This document shows, piece by piece, positions 49,752 to 58,200 of a stretch of DNA of 64,000 nucleotides. Numbering within the stretch: the stretch's first letter is position 1; each line of letters begins with the position of its first letter. The position numbers were made by a program, and so were the translations under genes. This DNA comes from Fulvia fulva (Eukaryota; Ascomycota; Dothideomycetes; Mycosphaerellales; Mycosphaerellaceae). The stretch is taken from the NCBI RefSeq assembly GCF_020509005.1, contig NC_063019.1:3596001-3660000 (forward strand), read 5' to 3'. A model generated the notes under the pieces. It was not told the DNA's origin and did no database searches. It saw only the letters and a list, made by a program, of their open reading frames with translations.

Positions 49752-49870
49752 ATAGATAGATAGATTTGTCATTCCCCTGTTCTAGGACCCTATCCGGCCT
49801 ATGCAGGTATATATCTATTGTTATGTACAAAGGGAAACCCGAATAGGTGAAAACCCTTCCCGCCCCCGAC
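49752..49870 (-). other. LINE-4 3' UTR module and short-repeat tail
   Basis: On the minus strand: GGGTTTTCACC, then ATTCGGGTTTCCC (about 49830-49858), ATAGGCCGGATAGGG (about 49787-49804), GGGGAATGACAAATCT and an ATCT repeat tail ending at the target duplication. The same blocks end LINE-1 and the truncated La copy, although the coding parts have diverged much further. There is no poly(A) stretch. Confidence 0.65.
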
Positions 49871-49928
49871 TACTCCTTGTCTAGATTAGCTTTCCCTCTG
49901 AACGTACGTAGTCCATGTCACTACCCCG

Positions 49929-52900
49929 TTAGCCCCCGCTCCTAGCCGGTCTCGTCGCGCTGCGTCGTGTCCTCTCTTCCTGCACTGCTCCTACTAGGCG
50001 GTACTGTTCTAGCCAGCCCTTCTCTAGTATCCAGTTCGTAATGCGCCGTAGGTCTTCAGCGTTGTTAAGAAGTGCCCCAATCGTCCGGTTCCTCGCCTTT
50101 ACCATCCACTCCCCCCTTCCTAGCGACCACCTCGGACAGACGAGGAGTGCGTGCCGTACGTTCTGGGAGCGATAGCCGCAGGGGCAGCTAGTATTCGTGT
50201 ATCCTGGGACCTTCCTCCATGATAGGTACCCCTGGAGGCCGATGTGTTCGCTTCGCAGTTGGGTTGCTATGCTACTCTGTGCCCTCGTAAGGCGGTAGTG
50301 GATGAGCTTCGGGGGGTGCTTGACCGCGGATTTTGTAGCTGACCATTCCTTAGGTTGTCCCGCTGGCTGAGGGCGTCCACTATGCCCTACAACCTGGTTG
50401 TTCCACCTCTCTTTCCATAGTTGCTCTACAAACGATTTCTCACCTTCCCATTGTGTTGCTAGCTGTTCGTCCCTTGCCCGGTAGTTCGGCTCGTTTCCGG
50501 GTCGAATGCCCTTATGCGCTGGTACTGATTCGCGGGCCCTTGCGACTGCACTGGCGATGACCTTCTGTACTGGGTACTGTGCCGACTTGCCTAAGTAGGA
50601 GGTCCGTAGTCCCTGGATGTATAGGTCGATCGGCGGTATAGCGGTCTCGTGCTCAAGCATCCTCGTTGGTGTCGACTTATATGCCCCGGTGACCTTCCTT
50701 AGGCATTGGTTTTGGATCTTCGCTAGCGGCGCGACGAGTCCCTTCGATGGGCAGGCCCTCTCGCCTAAGGACCACACTTGGCTGCCATAGGTAAGGACTG
50801 GCCGTACAATAGCCGTATATAGAAGTCGTGACTGCCGGAAGTCCGCCCCCCATGTGGACGCAGTGAGCCTCTGGCATGATGCCATATTCTGTTCAGCTTT
50901 CCGTAATATTGCCTGTACGTGCTTCCTCCACCGTAGCGCCGGGTCCACCCATAGTCCGAGGATCCTGAGCTGATTTGCCGGGTTAGTCGTGTGCCCCTGT
51001 ATCTGGATAGAAGCTTGCATATTGTGGAACCGTGGCCGGCGCGTAAAGTGTATCAGATTGTACTTTTCTGGGGCAAACCGAGCCCCGTGCCTCCTAGCCC
51101 AGTCCTCGCAGATCTTGTGCTTCTCTTCTAGTAGCCTACAGTTCTCCTCAGTCGAGGAAGACCACGCTAGGATGTTTGTGTCGTCTACGAAGCCGCTCGC
51201 AGCGGTGTTCTGGGATTCTAGGGCTGGGAGCAGCGTCGCCATAAAGAAGAGGAACAGAATAGGTGCTAGCGTTGAGCCTTGCGGGATTCCAGTGTGGACT
51301 GCTTGAAATGGGCTTCTGTACTGGCCGACCAGGATCGACGTACTGCGGTTTTGGAGGTAGGACCGTACGAAGTTGACAAGCCACTCAGGGAGTCCTTTCG
51401 ACCTTAGGATGTAGAGAAGCCGCGGGTGTGACACGTAGTCGAAGGCTCCCGATATGTCTAGGCTAAGTAAGGAAGCCACCTTGTCCCTATTCTCATACCA
51501 GATGGCCTTTACCTGAGAGGTGATAAGTTCCATCGCGGATAGCGTCGATCGCTGTGGGCGCGCACCCATCTGGGTGTCCGGGAGTAGGGAGTGTTCCTCT
51601 GCCGCCTCGGAGAGTCTCGTTGCAACCAGCTTCTCAAGCGCCTTCCCAAGAGTGTTAAGGAGCGCAATTGGGCGGTACGACTTCACCTGCGTATAGTCTT
51701 CCTTCTGCGGCTTGCGTAGGACCACTGTCGTCGATTGTTTAAAAGCTATCGGGTGGTATCCGGTCTGTAGGCAGGCGTTGAAGATCGCTGCAACTGCTGG
51801 GGCTAGTTGATCTCTACACTTCTTTAGTAGCTCGTTTGGGATCCCATCCGGCCCCGGGGCTTTCTTCGCCGGCAACTTCCTCAGCACAGCGGTAACTTCT
51901 CCCTCGGACACCTCCTGTTGGACCGCGATGCTAGGGGCTAGGGGAGTAGAGCTGTTTATGTCGCTTAGATCAGCCTCGACTGGGGGTGGGAAGAACTTGC
52001 TAGCCAGTAGACGCGCCTTGGCCTCGGGGTCGCTAACCGGGCCACTAGGCGATTGTAGCGCTGGGATAGAGAAGGAGGGGCCCTGTGTAGGGTCCTGTCG
52101 GGCCCATTTCGCTAGCTTCCACATCCTCTCTGGCTTGCCGGCGATTTCTTCCACTGTGGCCCTCCAGCCGACTGCTTTCTCCCTCCGTATTATGGCCTTC
52201 TTCTGTTGGCATGCCTCCCTGTATACGTTCCAGGCCTCCTCGCTATGGCTGCTCGTCCACACCCGGCGGGCTCTCCTTGCTTCTCTTACTACCGCAGTGC
52301 ACTCCGGCGTCCAGTATGGTTTGGACCATGTCGTTGGTTGGGCAAGCGGAACGTGGAGTGAGGTCGCTTTTCTTATTTCGTCTGTCAACCCCTGGACTGC
52401 TTCGTCTATCTCGTCTTTACTGTTGTATTGCTGCTGCGCGATCTGGACTAGCCTCTTGGAGTCATCGAGGTACGCCTGGATGTTGGCCCAGTGGGCCTTT
52501 CCCCAGTTTGGCTTAGGGGTTCTCGCTGGTGTGCGTTGTATCTGTGTCGCAATAGAGGTCCTGACTGGCATGTGGTCTGACGACGCCTCGAGTTCATGTT
52601 CGATCCCACAGTAGGTTACCGTGTGGTAGTGGCTATCTGAGATCCAGGAGAGGTCGATCGTGCCTTGGAGTCCCCCTCTCTTCCAGGTGCCCAGGTCCTT
52701 CGGGGTATTGAGGGCAATTGCGTTGCTCGCCATCAAGTCGAGTACTTCGTCGGCTATAGGGTGCGGCTGCATAAGGCTTTCCCAGGAAGGGTGGTGTATG
52801 TTGAAGTCTCCTACTACGATGTGGCACCCTTGTCTCTTGAGCGCACTGTCTAGGTGTCTGCAGACCCCTAGGTCGCGGCTAGACCTCGAGGCTGGCGGTT

Positions 52901-53246
52901 GCATGTATAGGTTGTGTATCCAGGTGCTACCCACGTGGAGGGAGGTAATATCGCCCCCGCCTTCTTCGTCTGCGTAGTACACTACCTCCCAGTCGGATTC
53001 TAGTATGTCCTTGCTGACATAGAAGCACGTGCGGGGTCTGCCGTCGCCTCGTAGGCATGTCGTGTAGCCTGGTGACTTGCAGGTCGTTGGTCTCTTATAG
53101 TGCGGGTTAATCCATGGCTCCTGGATTGCAAGGACGTGGTGGACGCGCGGGTCCGCCTCGTGTAGGAAATGGTTCTGGACTATATCCTTGCTATGGTTGA
53201 CGTTATACTGGATGATGCTAAGCGTGTCGAGGCTAGTCATCGGCAT
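49929..53246 (-). CDS. LINE-4 ORF2: APE-type endonuclease / reverse transcriptase
   Basis: Enzyme for target-primed reverse transcription: it nicks genomic DNA and copies the element RNA from the nick. Counting from the TTG at 53252, the endonuclease has IIQYNVN (13-19), AIQEP with Glu45, GDFN with Asp149 and Asn151, and SSDH with Asp226-His227. RT blocks are KAPGPDGIPNELL (464-476), LDISGAF with Asp599, GIPQGSTLAP (655-664) and FVDD with Asp690-Asp691. A C-terminal CPCG...H...C zinc-like motif follows. No RNase H domain is seen. The first ATG is at 53246 (about 1,105 aa), overlapping the ORF1 stop by 14 nt. The frame is uninterrupted to the stop at 49929. Confidence 0.92.
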   Translation of the reverse strand: MPMTSLDTLSIIQYNVNHSKDIVQNHFLHEADPRVHHVLAIQEPWINPHYKRPTTCKSPGYTTCLRGDGRPRTCFYVSKDILESDWEVVYYADEEGGGDITSLHVGSTWIHNLYMQPPASRSSRDLGVCRHLDSALKRQGCHIVVGDFNIHHPSWESLMQPHPIADEVLDLMASNAIALNTPKDLGTWKRGGLQGTIDLSWISDSHYHTVTYCGIEHELEASSDHMPVRTSIATQIQRTPARTPKPNWGKAHWANIQAYLDDSKRLVQIAQQQYNSKDEIDEAVQGLTDEIRKATSLHVPLAQPTTWSKPYWTPECTAVVREARRARRVWTSSHSEEAWNVYREACQQKKAIIRREKAVGWRATVEEIAGKPERMWKLAKWARQDPTQGPSFSIPALQSPSGPVSDPEAKARLLASKFFPPPVEADLSDINSSTPLAPSIAVQQEVSEGEVTAVLRKLPAKKAPGPDGIPNELLKKCRDQLAPAVAAIFNACLQTGYHPIAFKQSTTVVLRKPQKEDYTQVKSYRPIALLNTLGKALEKLVATRLSEAAEEHSLLPDTQMGARPQRSTLSAMELITSQVKAIWYENRDKVASLLSLDISGAFDYVSHPRLLYILRSKGLPEWLVNFVRSYLQNRSTSILVGQYRSPFQAVHTGIPQGSTLAPILFLFFMATLLPALESQNTAASGFVDDTNILAWSSSTEENCRLLEEKHKICEDWARRHGARFAPEKYNLIHFTRRPRFHNMQASIQIQGHTTNPANQLRILGLWVDPALRWRKHVQAILRKAEQNMASCQRLTASTWGADFRQSRLLYTAIVRPVLTYGSQVWSLGERACPSKGLVAPLAKIQNQCLRKVTGAYKSTPTRMLEHETAIPPIDLYIQGLRTSYLGKSAQYPVQKVIASAVARARESVPAHKGIRPGNEPNYRARDEQLATQWEGEKSFVEQLWKERWNNQVVGHSGRPQPAGQPKEWSATKSAVKHPPKLIHYRLTRAQSSIATQLRSEHIGLQGYLSWRKVPGYTNTSCPCGYRSQNVRHALLVCPRWSLGRGEWMVKARNRTIGALLNNAEDLRRITNWILEKGWLEQYRLVGAVQEERTRRSATRPARSGG

Positions 53247-54510
53247 CGACAATCATTTCCTCTGTATCGTCCTGTGTCCTACTGCCCTGTGCGTCCTGGT
53301 CTACGCCTATCGGCTGTGTACTAAAGGGGAGCCGGGCCTGGTTAGATTCCCTCGCCGCAGCTAGCAGAGCACGTGGCCTCCCGTACGCCCTAGGCTGCGC
53401 ATCCTTTACATCGTTCTCGGCCCTAGGGCGCTTGTGCCCGACCGCCGCTAGTTGGTTCCGGTGTGGGCTAGCCTCACGGTCGCCGTAGAATCTTGGGGCG
53501 ACGGTTCTGTTTGTGATTGCCTTGTTTTTCGCTAGTTTCCGCTGTGGGCATTCCGCACTATACGATGGGTGGTGCCCCGGACAGTTCGCGCACCGTCTCG
53601 TAGTCGATGTACAGTCCCTAGACATATGGTCTCCTGCACAGTTCGAGCAGGCCTGCTTGTTTGTGCACGTGTAGGTTTGGTGTCCATACTGTTGGCATTT
53701 GAAGCATTGGAGGACACGAAAGGATGAGGAGTGCTTTTCTACTGTCTTGAGGCTGTATTGCCAGACCAGGCCTTGTTCTATCGCTAGATCCGCCGCTTTC
53801 GCGTCTTGTAGCCATACTATTAGCGCCGAGGCCTTCTTGCCTTCTGGCCATTTCCTATGGAGCCAAGTCGCCTTCTGGATTGGAGAGTTAAGAGTGACCG
53901 GGTTGTCCTCTTGGAGAGCGCGTAGGTGACCCTGGTTGGTTGGGTCAAACTCCTTAGGCATGTCGTGGACTAGGATCGTGAATTGTTTCGTTGAGACCTT
54001 CGCTGATGCCGCAACCTTAGATGCCCACTGTGGCTGTGCCTCTAGGTGCCTCCTAGCAGTAGCAGAGCTAGTATAGATCTGTAGGGTGCCGTTAGACTGT
54101 TGGTTCACTGCGACCACCCCTGGTTGGTTAATTCGTTGGGCGAGCTCCTTGTTCGATAGCTTCGCAACTTCGGCCTGGTCTTCCTTTGCTGCAATGCGGA
54201 TCGTAACTGCATCGTGCGTTGGGCGGGGGCCTGGTATCGATGCCGCGACCGATGCCCAGCTATGGGGGTGTTGATTCCGGGTGGCCTTGCTAATCGCCTG
54301 GGACGTCGTCCTCATTTCTTGTTGCCCTCGGTGATACGACAGTACAAGCGCCGTGCGTAGCTGAGTGATCATTACCTGTAGAGACCGGTAAGGGAGCTGA
54401 TCGTTAGTTTCCATGCTTTTTGCGTCCTCTATAAGTTGCTGCCAGTTGTCTTGGGGGGGCTTCGCCTGTAGGGCCGTAGGCGCCGTTAGTACCGTAGCCT
54501 GGGCTGCCAT
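53233..54510 (-). CDS. LINE-4 ORF1: gag-like RNA-binding protein with three zinc knuckles
   Basis: A 425-aa protein expected to bind the element RNA and form the ribonucleoprotein with ORF2. Three knuckles are visible: Cys269-Cys272-His277-Cys282, Cys288-Cys291-His295-Cys300 and Cys307-Cys310-His313/314-Cys321. The N-terminal half is Gln/Ala-rich; the segment at about 100-250 is the part conserved with LINE-1 ORF1 and probably an RNA-binding fold. ATG at 54510; stop TAG at 53233-53235, inside the start of ORF2. A same-frame upstream ORF ends one codon before the ATG. Confidence 0.88.
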   Translation of the reverse strand: MAAQATVLTAPTALQAKPPQDNWQQLIEDAKSMETNDQLPYRSLQVMITQLRTALVLSYHRGQQEMRTTSQAISKATRNQHPHSWASVAASIPGPRPTHDAVTIRIAAKEDQAEVAKLSNKELAQRINQPGVVAVNQQSNGTLQIYTSSATARRHLEAQPQWASKVAASAKVSTKQFTILVHDMPKEFDPTNQGHLRALQEDNPVTLNSPIQKATWLHRKWPEGKKASALIVWLQDAKAADLAIEQGLVWQYSLKTVEKHSSSFRVLQCFKCQQYGHQTYTCTNKQACSNCAGDHMSRDCTSTTRRCANCPGHHPSYSAECPQRKLAKNKAITNRTVAPRFYGDREASPHRNQLAAVGHKRPRAENDVKDAQPRAYGRPRALLAAARESNQARLPFSTQPIGVDQDAQGSRTQDDTEEMIVDADD

Positions 54511-54513
54511 TGC

Positions 54514-54720
54514 CTAGGAGTTGCCTAATGTAGCTAGGCACCTCCGCGGCGTTTGGAGCTGAAGAAACAGGGTGAAGAGAGCTTCAAGCTGTCCAGATTG
54601 AATGGGGTAGAACTCCCTCAGTCCTAGGGGCAGTGGCCTGCTTTTTATATCGTTGGAATGGCCTTGATAAGAGCTTTCGAATGTGTCGTGTTTTGGCGCA
54701 GAGATCGATGATTCCGTCAA
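54514..54720 (-). CDS. Upstream ORF in the LINE-4 5' UTR (68 codons)
   Basis: An ATG at 54720 opens 68 codons ending in TAG at 54514-54516. One GCA codon separates this stop from the ORF1 ATG at 54510, in the same frame. It could be a regulatory leader ORF, or the stop could be read through to extend ORF1. The stop is also present in LINE-2 and LINE-3, where RIP could have created it independently. No domain is recognised; coding status is uncertain. Confidence 0.3.
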   Translation of the reverse strand: MTESSISAPKHDTFESSYQGHSNDIKSRPLPLGLREFYPIQSGQLEALFTLFLQLQTPRRCLATLGNS

Positions 54721-54745
54721 TCCGCCTTATATAGAGATCCTTCGT

Positions 54746-54760
54746 CGGCGCTATATATAG
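54746..54760. repeat. Target duplication, right of LINE-4
   Basis: Exact copy of 49737-49751 (CGGCGCTATATATAG). Confidence 0.88.
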
Positions 54761-55772
54761 TAGCGTCCTTATTATCGAGCTATTAAAGTGTTACGAGGCT
54801 ATAGTAGGTAAGTATAGTAGTAGTTTATTAACGAAGTCGATAGCTAAAGAGAGAAGGTAGTTCTAAGAGAGAGAGGGCTTCTTAAGAGAAGCCGAGGTCG
54901 CGCTCGGGCCGAGCTTAGTCATCGATGTCACGTGATCACGAATCACGTGACCCGATCCGAATCCTCTACTTACGGAGCTACTGTGACATTCCTCGCAATA
55001 GTATCGTACCTAGGCTCGGGAGTAGTCGAGTATAACCTTCTAGTAGGCGTACCTATCTATAGTACTCTTAATCTTAAGATATATAGTATTAGGTCGTATA
55101 GTAGCTACCCTCTTAAATACTTCGGTATTGGCGATCTTATAGTTTATTAGATCGTACTCGAAGTCTATATCGTCAAAGTCGATCTAGTCTATATAAGGAG
55201 ACGCTATACTATTAATAAACTATATAAAGTTAATACCTTTACTATCGTCCTCGTAAGACGAGAGACGAGTATCTTTAATATCTAGTCGTACTAGCTTCTT
55301 ACCCTCTACTCTACTACCCTCGTATCGTATTAAAGACTAAGGCGTATTATTAGTTATAGGAATTTATAAATCGGGTATATAAAGATAAGAGAGAGTAGAC
55401 CTATCTATACTAAACGGTAGTATATCTCTACCTATTCTATTTCCTTACTTATACTATATCCTACTTACGCGGTCCGGATATATACTATCGCTAAGGATCG
55501 AGTTGAGCTAGTTCTAAAGTTCTAGGTTCTAAGGGTCTCCGGTTAGTAACTCGGCTAAGATAGAGGGCGTACGATATAGGTATTACTATCGCTAAGTAGC
55601 GGCGGTAAATCGTATACTTAAAGGTTATAGAGGAGGGCGTTAAGAGGCCTCGTCGGCGTTCTCTATTATCGCAAATTAATCGTACGGTCTAGTACTATCG
55701 TACTATCTCGGGCGGTCTCGGTATTATACGTAGAGGTTAGCTCTCTACTTATAAGAAGGCGTAACTAACTAT
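54761..55772. other. Unclassified degraded repeat DNA
   Basis: Mostly CpA-poor, AT-rich sequence continuing the DNA into which LINE-4 inserted, possibly the leader or LTR of gypsy D or of another gypsy. A short less-mutated island at 54928-54950 holds two TCACGTGA palindromes, and TGTGACATTCC at about 54980 looks like an LTR start, but I could not find its partner. No convincing coding region; the 72-codon frame at 54932-55150 has no recognisable features. Confidence 0.45.
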
Positions 55773-55967
55773 TACGGGCGAGAGTACTATAATAGGGTCG
55801 GGCAAAGATATATATAGTTACGCGAGCTATCTAAGAGAGCGCGAGAAGCGCGAGAAGATAAAGTCGCGCGAATCGAGCTAGCGGGTACTAGCGGCCGCTA
55901 GCGCGCGGGCGTACGGCCGACGATACTATATTACGAGGTAGTTCGTAAAAAGGGCTGTCTCGTAATA
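55773..55967 (-). repeat. LTR-1 copy at the edge of the repeat block
   Basis: About 195 bp, matching 15387-15570 apart from a short insertion (GGCAAAG and a few bases) and scattered changes. It ends TCTCGTAATA like the other LTR-1 copies. The flanking 5-mers differ (ACTAT left, TAAGC right), so it is not a simple solo LTR with a target duplication. It may be the 5' LTR of gypsy D or a C-like element. Confidence 0.7.
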
Positions 55968-56495
55968 TAAGCGCTAAGACTTTACTATTCTTTACTCTCG
56001 GGAAAATAGACTCTTAGTATATAGTATTTTAAGGCACGTATTCGATAACGTATATATAGGCGAGCATTTTAGTATATATATTACTATATATAGTTAAGCA
56101 CTTCGTTATTGCCTAATATACTGTTTTGTTTGAAACGTCGCGGTTTAACGCGACGATCGAGGAAGCCGAGTGTACTAGGTGTTTATACTAGCGTTCTACT
56201 AATTACGTCGCGCGAGTAGGTAAATATAAAGTACGTCCGTACTATATCTCTACCTTAGCGATATAGATAGCGGCACTTTTGATTAGTTAAAACTAATTTT
56301 GCATAGCGCCTATAAGTGGCCAGATTCTAGCGCTAGCGAATTTGTTTCTCCGACCCGTGCGATTCACTCTAAGTTTAAGGTACCTCCTACCTCCTAAGCT
56401 CGCTCCTTTGCTCGCAGAATGCTATGTACACACGGATAGCGCTCGGTAGTGCCTTCGCTCGTCTTTGAGGCAGGCCTCTGCCTCTCTTCAGCATT
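55968..56495. other. Border from repeat DNA to unique DNA
   Basis: Up to about 56290 the sequence is AT-rich and CpA-poor like the repeats. From there CpA and TpG return to normal levels. The part next to the gene (about 56395-56495) may be the former C-terminal coding region of the monooxygenase pseudogene, since the frame stays open past the second TAA. Confidence 0.5.
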
Positions 56496-57618
56496 TTATA
56501 GACGCAAAGCCCCTGTGATGGTCGACTTTGATGGTTTCGAGGAACCGGAAGGACAGAAATGAGTTATAGCCAACGCAAAAGCGTAAGCATCATCCAATGC
56601 CAGCGAACCACCCGCTGCAAAGGCTCCTCCATGAGCATGGGCTGCATCGCCAGCAAAGGTGACTCGTCCATTTCCGTGTATCCAAGTGTCAAGACTCGAA
56701 GCAAATGTATTCGGGTAGAGCTTCGTATACGGCGAAGCATCGATCATCTGCCGGATCGCAGGGTGCCAGTCCTTATAGTAATCCTTGAGGATCTGGAGAT
56801 TACCTTCTGAGTTCCACGACGCATCTCTGAATGGTGCATCACTTTTAGCAGGATCGCTTTAATTCCCACCGACAATCGTGAACAAGTCTTTGCCTAGTCT
56901 CGAAGCGAAAAATGTTCGGTCTGGACCCCACCAGTGGCACGCCTCGTCAAGGACACCATCGATATGCTCGACAAGCTTTGCGTCGAACACTGAGCGGAAA
57001 GCTCCCCAGCCTGTCCACTTGGGCGCCGAGTGGGGGACGAAGGATCGTCGGACTGCTGAGCGTATGCCATCGGCCCCGAGGAGGATGTCGGCCGACACTG
57101 TTGAGCCGTCGTCGAAGGAAATTGTCAGGTCGTCTGTGTTCATGGCTTCGCACACGGAGGCGAAAGCCTTGCCCAAATGTATATGTGCCGTATCGACGTG
57201 GGCCAGAAGTGCTTGCTGCAAATGTGCTCGATAGAATCTTGAAGTTCGATGTCGGTACTCGATCTCTCCGTGGTGCTTGTCAACAGATACCACTTCGTTC
57301 GTCTTCCAGTGTCTGCGAATGGTTCAGTTTGAGCCTCGACTCTCCCTGACGGTGCCCAACGTACCGGTATATTATGGGATATCCAGAGCTTTTTCGAAAA
57401 GCAACCTCATCGTCAAGTGCTTCCAGTACACCAAGTTTCTCTAGCGTTCTCATGCCATTGGGTCCCAAAGCTATACTTGCACCAATCTCTTGCAGCTGTG
57501 TCGCTCTCTCATAGATCTGTACATCGACACCCTCGTGTTTCTTGAGAGCTATTGCCACAGCTAGACCGGCAACGCCTGCCCCGACCACTAGTATGCGTAG
57601 TTTGTCGGATTCTACCAT
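56496..57618 (-). pseudogene. FAD-dependent monooxygenase (salicylate hydroxylase-like), two in-frame stops
   Basis: Class A flavin monooxygenase family, enzymes that use FAD and NAD(P)H to hydroxylate aromatic acids. Exon 1 is 57618-57365 (ATG at 57618; the FAD-binding GAGVAG at residues 13-18). A 52-nt intron at 57313-57364 (GTACGT...CAG) gives a clean join into HWKTNEVVSVDKHHGEI. The second part carries LLGADGIRSAVRR (DG motif) and TFAGDAAHAHGGAF (GD motif). An in-frame TAA at 56859-56861 lies in otherwise continuous coding sequence, where CAA to TAA (RIP-type CpA change) is the simplest origin. A second TAA at 56496-56498 cuts the C-terminus short of the usual 400-450 aa. Substrate is not determinable. 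Confidence 0.85.
57313..57364 (-). other. Intron of the monooxygenase gene (52 nt)
   Basis: Donor GTACGT, branch-like ACTGAAC, acceptor TTCGCAG. Removing it joins two frames into the conserved YRHWKTNEVVSVD stretch, so the frame change here is splicing and not a mutation. Confidence 0.8.
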
Positions 57619-58200
57619 TATGGGAATCTGTATCGAATGCCGAGTCGATTGATGCAATACAGAAGACGTTCAGATAAGTACCACGAGAGATCCAAGCTTC
57701 CCAAGCGGCAAGTCAAGAGCTATAAATAGCTCACCCTAGACTCCGGCCAAACTCTGGGTACTGCCAAGTGATTCACAGGTGATGATATAGCGTACGCAAA
57801 GCACGCAATCGGGCTGTATCCACCAGAAGCTACACTGAAGCCTCGAAAGCTTCGAGTGGGCAAGCATTTATATGCTGAGCTTCGCGTGGTAGATAGCCGG
57901 GTCAGACATGTGGTCGCCACGCCAGCAGCTCATCCAATGCAAGCTGATATGTAAGAGACCCTCTTGCTCCACGATTAGATCACTGCTTACGGTGATCATT
58001 CGCTTTAGTTTTGGTCTCTCGCGACGAGGCAATGCTGGGGTTGCATGAGGTGATAGTGAAAAGTCTTGCAGAGCGATGTCCTCCGTGAGCCAGGTATGCG
58101 CGGTATGTAGTCACAGACCGATGGTCATTGTGAACATCGATTTCTTGCGCCTCCAAGCCCAGAACCTGCCCTGCGCATCTCTAACCACACCACAAGAGAA
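57619..58200. promoter_or_regulatory. Divergent promoter region between monooxygenase and transporter
   Basis: Shared upstream region of two divergent genes. A TATAAAT lies on the minus strand at 57866-57872, about 250 bp before the monooxygenase ATG, and is a possible TATA box. No other regulatory motif is convincing, and the short frame at 57720-57920 shows no protein features. Confidence 0.35.

Larger units (their letters stand above)
49752..54745 (-). mobile_element. LINE-4: apparently intact, un-RIPed non-LTR retrotransposon (family Lb)
   Basis: A 4,994-bp minus-strand LINE with a perfect 15-bp target duplication. It has a 235-nt 5' UTR, ORF1 (425 aa), ORF2 (about 1,105 aa, overlapping ORF1), a 177-nt 3' UTR and an (ATCT)n-type tail. 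CpA and TpG are at ordinary levels, in sharp contrast to all surrounding elements and to its relatives LINE-2 and LINE-3. No frameshift or internal stop is visible. The endonuclease and RT catalytic residues are present, so the copy looks recent and potentially competent; activity itself is not shown. Confidence 0.93.

Noticed and set aside
49741..49775. Short tandem repeats as a CRISPR-like or satellite array
   Set aside because: They are LINE 3' tails of a few ATCT units, bounded by target duplications.
51928..52614. 228-codon open frame on the plus strand
   Set aside because: Antisense to LINE-4 ORF2, which is clearly the coding strand. A similar shorter antisense frame occurs in LINE-2 at 33697-33906.
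57280..57364. Frameshift between the two halves of the monooxygenase
   Set aside because: A 52-nt intron with good splice sites restores a conserved join, so no mutation is needed.
57619..57657. Upstream extension of the monooxygenase to 57657
   Set aside because: The codon at 57657 is TTG; the first ATG in frame is 57618, directly before the FAD-binding strand as expected.
57720..57920. 66-codon minus-strand frame upstream of the monooxygenase
   Set aside because: No motif, no homology recognised, and it lies in the probable promoter region.
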